Assembly: GCA_037953745.1 (NCBI GenBank)
Contig: JBAKBP010001385.1
Span: forward strand, 62,001 to 126,000
Length of the DNA: 64,000 nt
Reading direction: 5' to 3'
Source of the DNA: Lithodes maja
Taxonomy: Eukaryota; Arthropoda; Malacostraca; Decapoda; Lithodidae
The translations under genes and the position numbers were made by a program. Shown one piece after another: positions 8,885 through 19,937 of this stretch (the first letter of the stretch is position 1; each line of letters opens with the position of its first letter). The notes under the pieces are model-generated. The model saw only the letters and a list, made by a program, of their open reading frames with translations. It was not told the DNA's origin and did no database searches.

Positions 8885-9310
8885 TTATAGGTTTGATCCC
8901 CGCGGTCCGCGCATTTGAAATACCCTCCGCAGGGAGAGAGAGTCCTACATCATAAGTGCAACGCTAATTCTCTTATGAAATCGTCTTTATGATTGGGTAC
9001 TCACTACGAAAAAACTTCGTAAAAATTAAAAATTAAAATTAAACTTAATTTTGTTATATAACAACTTCCCATCCTGTGGATGTCTTTGTTGTGGATTCTA
9101 TCCCAGACGGTGCTTCCAACGTTGCCATTCCTCCTTCAATGCTATATCAAGACTAGACAAGACATCAACGAATGGGAAGGGGAATGTTGGGAGGGCCCTA
9201 CATCGTCAATGATTTCGGGGCCACTACTAAATATTAGATTTTCTCTTTTCCCCTCCGGGGATCAAACCTATAATTTATTAGTGGCCTCTCCATCATTGAC
9301 GATATGCCAG
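8885..9310 (-). repeat. B2 3' terminal repeat and ICR
   Basis: The segment is inverted relative to the 5' end at about 45790-46166. The ICR lies at about 9201-9308: around its midpoint (9273/9274) one half matches the reverse complement of the outer 3' end, and the other half that of the outer 5' end (compare 46125-46166). The outer 3' end diverges after about 17 bp (TTATAGGTTTGATCCCC), probably because about 100 bp present in the ICR copy and in B3 have been deleted here. Confidence 0.78.
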
Positions 9311-9887
9311 ATATCTCAAGACTGGAGGGGGACATTCGTAACAATATCATCACTAACAACTACCTATAGGTAGAGAAAAAAGAATCATATAACAAAATAA
9401 ATGTTTATTGCTTACATACAATAAAATGCAAGAAATTTGGGAAAGGTAGCAGTGCGTTACTTCAAAGAATTCTGCTACCATGACCCTTCAGGTACATCGG
9501 AAAGAATATCACTTTGAGATTCTATAGTTTGATGTTCAAGGCACATAAATGATGTTAGTATGTTTTATGTCCTTCAAATAACTTTGTACATAGTGGAGAT
9601 TTATACAATTTCATTTACTATCTCCTATTTATAACTCTGATAGTTATCTTATATATAAAAAATAAACATTTCTTGAACTGTAGAACCAGTTCGACTCATT
9701 AAGTATCACAGCTCGTGATCTTATCACATAGTCCGGCAGAGGGTCTAGATGTCAAGTTCTCCAGCACCCCCCCCCCCCCCTTTCTTTTCACTTAAAAATT
9801 AAGATAGCACTTAGACCTACTAGACCCGCTGCCTTAAGGCAACACAGGTCATTTTTGGTTTATCAAGGGCCACCGACAGGTACCGAG
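9311..9887 (-). other. B2 3' untranslated region
   Basis: AT-rich, with no gene. It aligns loosely with the B3 3' UTR at about 19450-19987, including the shared string ending in the GACAGGTA of the YR C-terminus. A C-tract of 14 lies near 9768. YR C-terminal coding sequence should end in this region, but it is separated from the body of the gene by the MITE at 9892-10220. Confidence 0.65.
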
Positions 9888-9891
9888 TTAA

Positions 9892-10220
9892 GGGGAGATT
9901 TCCACTTGAGGGACTTTTTTTTTTACCCCTTTCTCCCTCATGTCTAGCCCCATTGCTTTTGAGATTTTAAGACGTTTGCCCCATTAGTTTGGTGATTTTT
10001 AAGAATTTCCGCCCCATTCTGTCAATTTTAAGACCTTTCGTGTCATTTAGGTGTCGATTTTATCCTGGCGAGCGATAGCGAGCCTGTAATTTAAGAGAAA
10101 TCGGCCTTCGGCCGGGGACATTTTTCTACCGAAAAATTTACAAATTTATCTTGAAAGGGGGTCAAGGGAGTGAAATTTTAAGATTGCTGGAGGAGTAGGA
10201 AACAAACTAGAAACCTCCCC
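9892..10220. mobile_element. TTAA-flanked MITE (piggyBac-like target), 329 bp
   Basis: TTAA duplications lie at 9888-9891 and 10221-10224. Terminal inverted repeats are GGGGAGATTTC on the left and GGGGAGGTTTC on the right (reverse complement). It has no coding capacity. Comparison with B3 (about 19990-20030) shows the uninterrupted gene. The insertion falls in the YR gene just before the codon for the catalytic tyrosine. Confidence 0.8.
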
Positions 10221-11748
10221 TTAAGAAAGTATGGTTGGAAGCCCACAGTTTTGTATTAGCAATATCCTCTATTGAATAGTTGTGTAAGAACCGTAAAGAG
10301 ACTGCCCATTTCCGTATGTCGTGAGCTCGGCCCACTACACCCGGATTACTTTCTTTGATGACATCGACTAGTAAGGACGCTAGTTTTCTCCTTGTGATGC
10401 GTGTACCTGTGTTATTAACCCACAATGCTCCTTGTTGTTGAGGCTTTGAAACCCTCATAAACTTCCTGAGACCTTGTACCGGGCATAAATTATGATGAGT
10501 ATGTCCCCTTTTTAGAGCCGGGATTGTAAATTCTGAAAATACATGTTCACTATGCTCATTTTTCGCCACAAACATGGGAGATGGGGCAATTTGCACATGT
10601 TCATTTAATCTACTAAACCTGAGGTAATTACGTTCGTTGCTCATCGCCGCCAGCTCTGACACCCTGTTTCCTGTGGCCAATACCATGAGGAACACAGCCT
10701 TCTTTAATACTGAATCGAAATCCGGCGCATGACAATATTTGCGCGAATGAAGCAAGGATAAGGCTTTGTCCAGTGACCAGGTAGGCATGAGCTGACGGGG
10801 TGGTGGGCGAAGCTTGAAACACGCCCTCATTAACCCTTTCTCCTCCGCCTGGGGTATGGATAGACCAGTTAGGTCGTAAAAGGGGGTTCTAATGGCAGAC
10901 AGATGATTTTTTAGTGTAACTAAAGAAAAGCGCTTTTGTTCAAACAAATAATCCAAATACTTAAACACCAAGGCTGCTGACTTGTCTGTTTGTGCTGTCT
11001 CTACTATCCAGGTTGTGAAATTTTTCCAGTGTGATTGGTATTGACGCCTGGTCGACATGGTATATTGATTAAGTAACTTATTAGAGACACTGTTCCCATA
11101 CGGAGTCAACCATTTAGCTTTCTGAATGTCCAAAAGGCAAAAGTCAGCGAGGCCTCTAGGTTGCCAATTGTCTCCAAGTGGAAGTATGAGACCGGGAGCG
11201 ACACCGGGTTCTCGCACCACGTTTTCAACTGGTGGTATAATGTGCGCAGGCCATAGCGGCGCGATCATCGAGACTAGGCCTCGGTAACCCCGTAGTTTGT
11301 GAACTACCTGACACATGAGTGAAGCATCGGGAGGCAGAAAAAGATAGATGGAACTCCACTTGATCCAGTCCTCCGTTAGTGCGTCTGGACCCCCCGCCGA
11401 AGTTGTCACCCGGCGGGTTAGGTAGAGAGGGAGTCTGTGGTTCCCTTCGGATGCAAAAAGATCCACTTGTGGACGGTAGGGCTCTGCAATCATCTTGTTG
11501 AAGACTTTGTTGATCTGTCTCCGGGACAAGGCGTCTGCCCAGACGTTCGCCACGCCCGGGAGATAAGAAGCGTGGAGATGAATGCTCAGCTTTTCCGCCA
11601 GAGCAAAGATATTTTCCGACAATTTTAGCAACTTCCGAGACCTCGTTGACCCTTGCTTCTGAATGCAGTGTACCGCATTCAAATTCTCCATCCGAAAAGC
11701 CACTGATTTCCCCCGCAAAGAATCTCCGTGGGTTTGGAGGAAAATCAA
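10207..11748 (-). pseudogene. B2 RNase H (end) - MT-like - tyrosine recombinase, fused and truncated
   Basis: A 513-residue open frame. It holds the end of RNase H (VAFRMENLNAVH, with Asp replaced by Glu; WADALSR), the MT-like segment (VDLFAS, LFLPPDAS, APLWPAH) and YR (TGNRVSEL, GRAHDIR). In B3 and A1 the MT-like end and YR lie in different frames; here an indel near 11230 (where AQVWYHQLK is expected) joins them in one frame. The C-terminus ends RGGF from the MITE, so the catalytic Tyr of the motif TRYLS is lost. Recombinase activity is therefore not expected. Confidence 0.85.
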
Positions 11749-12240
11749 GGGGACTAATAATTCTTGCGCATTGATATGATAATTCTCGAATTAGGACAAA
11801 AGCCCTTGCCCCTGGTGGCCTAGGCTTGACTGATAACCCCAGCCTATTGTCCCTGAAGCATCTGTGTCTACCCATACCGTAGGTGGGGGAGAAACCCACG
11901 TCATTGTTGAGTGTAGTATTTCTCTCTTTGCCCAGACAGACAGTAAGCTGTGAATTAAGGGAGGAATTTTCCACAATTTTCCCGCCGGCAAAAGCGGGAA
12001 ACATTTGTTGCCTTCCAAGATTAATCTCTTTACTTTCAGCCGGCCCAACTTCACCGTTAGTTGGATCCAGTTGAGTGAACCGACCAGTGACTCTCATATT
12101 CTTCTCGTCGTGTTCAGACTGTGGAGAAACACAAATAATTTCTTTTGAAATCTGTTGCGGTTGTCCACACTCTGACTGAGAGTAAGATTGGCTGTGTCCC
12201 AGACCAGCCCTATCCACTGAATCGCCCGTGTGGGAACATG
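11749..12240 (-). pseudogene. B2 RT C-terminal / RNase H N-terminal fragment
   Basis: Minus-strand frame 11791-12054 encodes LGRLKVKRLILEGNK and the RNase H start WVDTDASG. It matches 31200-31600 of B3. Frameshifts separate it from the downstream part. It is interrupted at about 12240 by foreign DNA, and the gene resumes at 14506. Confidence 0.8.
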
Positions 12241-13421
12241 TGCAGCTCGTCATTTCAACACACTCCAACCAATAAGAGCAAGAACTGACAGATATAAAAA
12301 TAGTCCTATCCCAACCATTGTTAATATTATTAATAATGTGTAATAACGGCCTGTCACACCATATATACGCGCCCACCTTTAATAATATATGCATAAGTGT
12401 GTGTGCGTGTGTGTATTAGAATATAATTATGTATGTATTTGCTTGAGTTTGTTTATGTATATGTGTATATATGTATCTATGTGTGTGCAGTATATGTGTA
12501 TGTATGTGTGCGTATATGTGTATGTATGTATGCGTTATTTATGTATATATATATGTGTCTATAGTGTATACTGTTTGTGGTTCGAGCCCGGCTGAGAGTA
12601 TCAGGTAGGATAAGAGAAGAGCATATATGCATGTAATGTGCATATATTTATGTATATGTATGTCTGTGTGTATGTGCTGTCAATGGTTCGAGCCCGGTTG
12701 AGAATATAAGGTATATAATATATATATGTACTGTATGTGTATTTATATGGTCATATGCACATATGTATGTAAATATACGTACATATGAGCGAGAACATAT
12801 TGCTCACTAGCGCAACTTCTGATTATAAATCTATGCATAAGCATTATCTATTATTAAGTGTTCGCGTATCTTCATCCATGTACTTCCACCCTTAACAATA
12901 GAACGCCCAGCTCTTCCATATTTCGCCTTCTGTCACACACACACATACACACACACACACACACACCTACACTACCGAGGATTAACCTCCCATTGTAGTA
13001 CCTGCACCCTCTTTACCCTGACCATACCAAAACAGTTTCTGTATGTATGTATGTTTGTGTGCATACGTGAGCGTTTGTGTATACGGACATGTGCACACTT
13101 ACTGCATGTTCTTATGTTCCTATATATGTATGTATATGTATGTGCGCACGTACGTGTATATACGTATGTTCTGTATATGAGTAAGTAAATAAATGTGTAT
13201 ATGTACTGTATATCACTTACTCTCATGGTTATTTTATGATAATTTGTATTCTGCACATGCATCATTATTGTATTTATTTATTTTGTTTGTAAACTAAGCT
13301 TACCATCCTCATATCTGTACATCTCATGTTCATCCACTAAATTGTAAAATGTGTATTTTCAGCTCATGAGGCTGCCATTCTTTAATAAACCGTTTATTAT
13401 TATTATTATTATTATTATGGT
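12241..13421. repeat. Low-complexity TG/TA/CA-rich insert
   Basis: No gene. It is dominated by (TG)n, (TA)n and TGTATG-like runs (12390-12570, 12640-12790, 13030-13230) and a (CA)n at 12935-12966. Two tRNA B-box-like strings GGTTCGAGCCCGG occur about 110 bp apart (near 12580 and 12685). It ends with AATAAACCG followed by (TTA)n at 13387-13418, which looks like the 3' tail of a retroposon. Open frames here are by-products of the simple repeats. Confidence 0.7.
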
Positions 13422-14505
13422 GCGACTTTGTGGAAAGTACTTAGAATATACGGAGTAGAGGGCAAGTTGCTGAAAGCAGTGAAGAGCATGTATGAGGGTG
13501 CAAAGGCGGCAGTACGTGTGGAGAGTGAGCAGAGCGAGTTCTTTGACCTGAATGTTGGTTTGAAACAGGGGTGTGTGATGTCCCCGTGGTTGTTTACTGT
13601 ATATATGGATGGAGTTATGAAAGAAATACTATCAAGAGCAGTGGATGTTGGTGTATCGCTGAAAAGGGAGGGAATTGAGTGGAAGCTACCTATACTGCTG
13701 TTTGCGGATGATACAGTTCTGATGAGTGATAATGAATGGGAGTTGCAGGGTCTGGTAAATGAGTTTGGAACAGTGTGCGAAAAACGGAATTTGAAGGTAA
13801 ATACGGGGAAGAGCAAGGTTATGGTCTTCGAAAGGGGTGAAGTCACAGAGTGTGAGGTGAAGCTGAACGGTCAGGCTATGGAGATCGTCAACTCTTTTAA
13901 GTATCTGGGCAGTGTGTTGAGTAAAGATGGGACTATGGATGAAGAGGTGCGGGAGAGGGTACAACAGGGGAAGAGGGTTGTAGGAACGCTAAAAGCAGTA
14001 ACAAGAAATAGGGTGGTCAGTATGGAAGTGAAGAAGTCCTTGCATGACAGTGTGGTAATCCCGACACTGACTTACGGAAGCGAAGCATGGACGTTGGTTG
14101 AGAGACTCAGACCAAGAGTGAGAGCAGTGGAAATGAATTACTTAAGGTGTGCGTGCGGAATTACATGGAGGGATAGACAGACTAATGAGGAAGTAAGAAG
14201 GAGGTGTGGTGTGGAGGTAGATGTGCTGGAAAGTGTGAAAAGGAACAACTTGAGATGGTTCGGCCATATGGAACGTATGGAAAGCGAGAGAATGACTAAG
14301 AGGGTGTACGAGAGCGAGGTGGAGGGACAGAGGGGGAGAGGTAGACCGAATATGAGGTGGAAGAATGGAGTGAGGAACTACATGAATGAAGGCGGTGCTG
14401 GTTGGGGGGAGGGGCGTCGACTGACTGGGGACAGAGGTGCATGGGGGCGGTTCGTTCGTGGCCACCCCTTCGGGGATCACGGCGTCAGGCAATAGATAGA
14501 TAGAT
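13422..14505 (+). mobile_element. 5'-truncated RTE-like LINE
   Basis: The copy starts inside the RT domain and ends with a (TAGA)n tail at 14494-14505. It is nearly identical over its length to the longer minus-strand copy at 39089-41036. It interrupts the B2 RT gene, which resumes at 14506. Confidence 0.85.
13428..14495 (+). CDS. LINE reverse transcriptase, C-terminal two thirds (truncated)
   Basis: 355 residues open to the end. It has the RT palm motif FADDTVLMSD at about residue 87, LKQGCVMSPWLF at 45, the thumb region, and a C-terminal stretch WFGHMERM...RGRP typical of RTE-like and related LINEs. The N-terminal endonuclease and first RT motifs are missing because of 5' truncation. Non-LTR RTs prime on nicked target DNA. 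The clade call (RTE-like) rests on motif style only. It is not expected to be functional. Confidence 0.8.
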   Translation: MWKVLRIYGVEGKLLKAVKSMYEGAKAAVRVESEQSEFFDLNVGLKQGCVMSPWLFTVYMDGVMKEILSRAVDVGVSLKREGIEWKLPILLFADDTVLMSDNEWELQGLVNEFGTVCEKRNLKVNTGKSKVMVFERGEVTECEVKLNGQAMEIVNSFKYLGSVLSKDGTMDEEVRERVQQGKRVVGTLKAVTRNRVVSMEVKKSLHDSVVIPTLTYGSEAWTLVERLRPRVRAVEMNYLRCACGITWRDRQTNEEVRRRCGVEVDVLESVKRNNLRWFGHMERMESERMTKRVYESEVEGQRGRGRPNMRWKNGVRNYMNEGGAGWGEGRRLTGDRGAWGRFVRGHPFGDHGVRQ

Positions 14506-15230
14506 AGACCTTGAACCCTAGGGTTTGTACATGATTGATAACAAGGTTGACATGGGATTTGCATAAACTCTCTGACTCCGCCACTACCAGCCAATCGTCC
14601 AGGTACCACAACACCTTGATCCCCTGATTTAACATTGGCATGAGGGCCTGCCGGACTAATTTTGTGAAAACTCTTGGTGCCAGGCTCAGTCCGAATGGCA
14701 TTCTTTGAAAAACATAAGTCTCTCTGATCCTCAAGGCGAGGAATTTTTGGAACCGTTTGTTGATGGGGACATGCCAGTAGGCGTCTGTCAGGTCTAACGA
14801 GCACATCCACCCTAGTGGTGGAAGGGTTAGCCTGATGTGATTCACAGTGAGCATCCGGAAGGGTACATTGTGAATAAATTCGTTCAAACGCGAGAGATCT
14901 ACTACTGGTCGCATTTGAACACTGTCCCTTTTTGGCACTAAAAAGAGTCTGGAAGTGAATACCGGGCAATTTGGGTCGACCGGGACAATGACATGCTTGG
15001 TGATCATTTCCTGGACCAGTGACTCCACCTCTAAAGAAACATGATTGACTTCCTGAGATTGATGTAAGCGAGGTCGCCGGAGCCACCGCCAGGTGATCCC
15101 CTTGTGTACTACTGTCCTTGCCCATGTTCTCTTCGGCCATGCCCTGTGGCACGCTCGGAAAGACCCAGTGATTTGACTGGGTTTGTTCGGCGGCACTACC
15201 CTCGGATCCGACTCGCCTGCTATAGGCCCT
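14506..15230 (-). pseudogene. B2 RT N-terminal half
   Basis: The minus-strand frame at about 14510-15196 has the DIRS RT motifs VDLSRLNEF, SLDLTDAYWHV, PFGLSLAPR and WYLDDWLVV, so the catalytic box is intact. It matches B3 31620-32230. The downstream half (RNase H, YR) is displaced to 10207-12240 by the LINE block, so the gene is broken. Confidence 0.85.
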
Positions 15231-15372
15231 GGGAGAGAGAGAGAGTGACTGTCTAGTTTTTTGCTGGTGGTGGGGTAGCTGTAGACGGTTGGATGGCTTT
15301 GGTCTGAGCTGTTCCCTGTCCTGACTTATGTTGTGGCCTATTCTTATTGTGCCACTTACCTGAGTGCTTACC

Positions 15373-17997
15373 CTATTTAGGTCTGTGTTGGGTCCCTCCT
15401 TGTTCTGGGGGAGAAGTGGGACCCTGAAAGGGCTGTCTAGCACCAGAAGGGTGTGGCTTACCTCCGCATTTAGGCTTAGGATATGGTTTCTTAAAATTCT
15501 CCTTTTTAGCTTGGAAGGGACCCAACTGCATGACTTCCACCATATTGTACACTGCTGACCATGTGTCGAGGCTGAGTAGAGAGGGAGTCAATACTGGTGA
15601 AAGAGTTACCCGGCAATCAATGTCTTCCGGTAACCTCTTCACCAAGTACACTCTTAAGTCTTGGCGTGCCCTGACAGCCTCCAACAAGGCTATCCGGATG
15701 TCGCCCATAGATTGAATAGAATTTTGTAACAGAAGCCTTCTAGATAGTTCAGTGGCCTTCCATACAGTTTGGTCCGAAATAGCGGCTATTGTCCTCGTGA
15801 GGGACTGGGCTATTTGGCGACTCAACAAGAATTGGGAAGAAAGTCTGTAAGCTTTATTACGCAATTTAAAATCTCTGTCTAAGTGTGCAGGAGGCGGAGT
15901 TGAGAAGGGTTCCTGTAAGTCATAGAGAGATAATTTGGGAGCCGACAAGAAATCAAATAGGGCTGGGGACACACCTCCTGCTTTATTAATGGGCATGGAA
16001 AACCATAAATGATTGTCTTAGGGGATTTGGTGGGATGATTCTGAGGTTATAGTTGTCGCAAACAGTTGAGCTTCTACCTCCCGGGCCAACACCTACCTCT
16101 CCCACCTGCAGAACTGGGGCATGGGACTGGTCTAGGGTTGGAGTTGTATCCAACTCCGGCATAATACCTTGAAGTGAGATTTTACATCGTTCATGCCGTC
16201 CGACTTAGTCCAGTCTGCAAACAGTCATGCAGATGAGGCTGGCGGTAATGCCGGAGTAGAAGAGAACACAAAAAAATCAGGAGTATGCACAGTAGGAAAA
16301 GCTTTGATTGTTACATCTAACCCTCGTGCCTGTAAATCTTTTGCCCTTAGCTTCTTACTCTTGCTAACTTCTATCATCCAGTCACTAGGCACTGGGATCT
16401 CCCCCGATACTGTAGGTTGTGCTACGCCTGGGTTCCGTGTGATAGCTGGAATCCACGAGCAGTCCGGTCCATATAAAAGTGGCATAGGGACTTTTCTATG
16501 TGGGGTTTTGTTGAGAGGGGGAGGAGTTACATCCGTAATAACGCGAACATTAGAGGTAGACAAGGAGGCTGGCACTGCTGTGCTACTCGCCGTGGTGTTC
16601 GGTGGGATTACGTTACTTGGAGAAAATGATCTATTATGGACAAGTCTGGGTGGTTCTAGAGGCCGCACAGTCGACCCTATCGGGGGAGCACCCGGCAGAG
16701 CTATGGGGGTATCCTGAGCCTTTGGAATGTTTTATTGATGCATGACATTATGCAAGATATACTTTAAATCATCAGTAGTTACATATTTACTCTGTGATTC
16801 TTTAGAAGACTCTGATCCCACTTCTGAACCCTCCTCTGTCTGTAGCGGTTGAGCTGAAGTTAGTTCTATCACTTCCGGCTCTTCCTGTACCTGTACCGGT
16901 TCTGACGGTTGTTGCTGTGGAACTGACAGTGGTGTAAAGGGTGGCCACGTTAAGTCCGGCACTGAGGAAGGTATAATTTCAATATCCTCTCTGTCCCTGG
17001 TACCGTCTTGGAGCCTTACCTCATTTTCCCTGAGTGAGGGTTCCGAGTGCCTCCACACACTTCTACCCTGAACAGGTGGTTGAGAATCGGGTATTACTTG
17101 ACTATCTTGCGAACTAATAAGGTCCTGATGTCTAGTTGATGTATAGCCCCTATACTGTTCCGCTAATACACGTTGTGACACTATTGGGGGCCCTGTGCTA
17201 GGTAGGTTCTATTTTGGTATAGCAAAGGGTACATCCTGACTAACACTTAAAGATTCTCTAGATTCCTCCTTAGGAGTTGACTCGGTCTCCTCCATCCCCG
17301 CCTCCGAGCTGCCAGATTGGACGTTAGGCGCCGTGGAGGCGGAGGTGGAGGCGAGTGGCCGCAGCTCCGGCGTAGGCCGGTGCAGCGACTGCGTCTCCTC
17401 CTTGCGGGAACTCTTATGTCCCTTTTCCGCTTGTCTATGGCTAGAAGCTGTCTCTTCATCTTTCTGCCTCTTATGAGACCTAGACGAAGACTCTACTGAA
17501 AATTGTCTAGCTTGCTTGAGGGGGGTCCTTGACCGTGACCTTGAGCGGTCACTCGGTGATGGTGAACGACCCCTCTTGCGGTGGCTGGGGGGGGTTGCCT
17601 TGCTCGAATCTCTACTATCATCACTACTCACTAGCTCCTTTGAAAGAGCTTTAGCTTTAGTTTTCGATTTTGTGGATTTAGCCGGCGTAAGTTTAAGCAT
17701 AGGTGACTTTATTACTAAAAGGTCCCAAAATACCTCATCGTCATATTGCAGGGCCTTATGGGCAATGTCTTTCGTATAAGCATTACAAGTGTTTTTTATT
17801 TCTTTGAGTGCTACGAGACATGACTTATCTTTCTTCTCAAATAAATTTGAACGAAGCTCTGAACAGACGGCGCACCTTTTAGATACCCAAATGCCTCGTG
17901 ATCTATCGAGGCATTTTACGCACTTGAGAAAAAGTTTGTGTGCAAAAACAGGTATATGAGATCAAGTAGGAGTAGCGCATAGTACAACGTAAGGCAT
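15373..17997 (-). pseudogene. B2 gag (several broken frames)
   Basis: Open pieces lie at 15373-15996, 16225-16668, 16732-17181 and 17209-17700, and match the B3 and B0 gag. The ATG is likely at 17997. The N-terminus has a Cys/His cluster (LCATPT, FAHKL, CVKC, RCAVCSEL) in which one Cys codon is now TGA. Then come a Ser/Arg-rich low-complexity part, an acidic Gln/Glu-rich part, and a conserved C-terminal half with ADWTKS-like and LLSLDTW regions. Frameshifts around 16010-16200, 16700 and 17200 break the gene. Confidence 0.78.
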
Positions 17998-18933
17998 GAT
18001 GGAGCTATGAACCCCCCCCCCCGCCGGGATCAGCTCCTTTCCCTGCTGACCTGGGTCGCTACAGATGTGCTGCGATCTGGAAAGTAAGATTTCCAGAAAT
18101 CAATGCTCATAAGGATAAACCGAGAGGCACAAACATCATTACTCTCACAAATATGCCGGAAAATTAGCTATAGCCACAGCTACTCTAACCTTCCGCTATA
18201 TTCGTCTGCGACAAAACCACTAAAGATTTCGTCGTCTTTTGAACTGCTTACCTGTGACAAAGTATCACCGGCCCTTAAAACCTGTCGAGCTCTCTATCCC
18301 GTCGTCTATAAGACTTGAAGGGTAGAAAATATATTTCACTGGACTGTGTCGCCGGGCGCTTCTAAGTCTGGTCATTCCGCATGAGGCTTATCAGTTTGGG
18401 CGAGTTCACTCGGCCGGGCCGAGATTCCCTTGAGAATCAGCATTTCTGCCGGGAATAGTGGTATAGCACACCACTCCGGGTCATTTTGGAAAATTCCTTT
18501 ACTCGCCGGCGAGGCGAGTACCCGGCATCAAATACACAGGAAGATCGCCGGAGGAAAAAACCAAACTTTTGCAGGGGACTGACTTATTTGTGAAAGTCAG
18601 ACCCCCGCAAAAAAAAAAACCAAATAGACAGGACGTCTCCTGCCATTATGTTGTCATGTAAATATACCCCATGACAACACATAATAATACATCTTAGGGC
18701 TACAATAGTAATATTAAAGCAATAATCGTACTCCTAGCCAACTAAGAATCACCCCTAATGAGGCTGGCCACGAGGCTCATAATCATTAACATCATGAATC
18801 ACTTATTCTTACCTCTGAAGAAGCAGCGACGAGCGAAGAATACCCCACGGCCTAGGGGAAGTAGCTGACACGGACTCGGGAAAGTCCCACACCACGTGTG
18901 ACAACTCTTAGACCAGAGCGTCTGCTAGATATT
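17998..18933 (-). other. B2 5' leader with predicted intron 18077-18251
   Basis: No gene. On the minus strand a donor CACAG|GTAAGC begins at 18251 and an acceptor TTTCCAG ends at 18077. B3 has the same pair at 35920 and 35743. Homology to the B3 leader continues to about 18927 and stops where B3 is inserted; the leader resumes at 37273. The C-tract and GCCGGGATCAG at about 18010 are shared with B3. Confidence 0.6.
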
Positions 18934-19450
18934 ATTATAGGTTTGATTCCTGGAGGGAAGTAATGAAAACCTATTATTTAGTAGGGCCCCGTAATCATTG
19001 ACGATATTGCCTATTAATAAAATAGTCTCCCTTCAACACCCGCGGCAGCAGTTTTGAATCTCCCGCGCGGAAGGGTCAGGGAGTACTCTCATAAGTGCAC
19101 GCTTAATTCTCTTATGGAATCGTCCTTATGATTGGGTACCCTACGGATTTTTTTTTTTGTAGAAAATAAAAAATAAAATTTAACTTAATATCTGTTATAT
19201 TATGGCTTTCCATGCGTGGATTTCTTGTGCGCAGCACCCAGGCGCAGGCTCCCTTGCAGCCATAACTTCCTTCACTGATATATCAAGACTTAACTAGAGA
19301 TTAACGAATGGGAAGGGGATGGATGGGAGGGCCATGCATGGTCAATGATTACGGGGCCCTACTAAATATTAGGTTTTCATTACTTCCCTCCGGGAATCAA
19401 ACCTATAATTTAATAGTGGCCCCTTCATCATTGACGATATTGCCTGAGTA
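18934..19450 (-). repeat. B3 3' ITR, outer end and ICR
   Basis: 18994-19273 is the reverse complement of about 36974-37265. The outer end 18934-18994 (from ATTATAGGTTTGATTCC) is matched in reverse complement by the first half of the ICR. The second half of the ICR matches the outer 5' end near 37230-37272. Confidence 0.83.
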
Positions 19451-19937
19451 CCAAGACTGGAGGGGGACATTCGTGACAATACCCTAACCTCAGGACAAAA
19501 ATAAGCCTAATGACATTTTTAAGTTTTTATTGTATACAAACAATAAATAGTATAAAAAATATGAAAGATTGCAAACAGTGCGTGGCTTCAAAGAAAGTCT
19601 GCTAGCTCATGACCAGATCTTTTACCTTAAGATCTATACATGATAAACTGGGAACATCCTTGTTTGCCTAACTAGAATAATTATAAACTCTTTGGAATAT
19701 TGTTCTAACCTTAACAATATTTGTACAGTGTATATAAGTCTGTACATTCTGGTAATCCTATATAGTTGCAACCATGATAGACTTCTTAAATTAAACACTT
19801 TTGAACCGTCATACCAGTTCAATCACAGCTCGTGATTTATCACAATCTCCGGCGGAAGGGGTCTTCGTGGGGCTTTGGGCTAATCAGCACCCCCCCTCCC
19901 TTTTTTCACCTTAACCTTAATAATAATAGCACAGAGC
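19451..19937 (-). other. B3 3' untranslated region
   Basis: AT-rich, with no gene. It has a C-tract near 19890. Weak ORFs such as 19634-19822 have no family resemblance. Confidence 0.6.

Noticed and set aside
12389..12595. Small ORF in the TG/TA-rich block
   Set aside because: Low-complexity Tyr/Val/Cys repeats from simple-repeat DNA.
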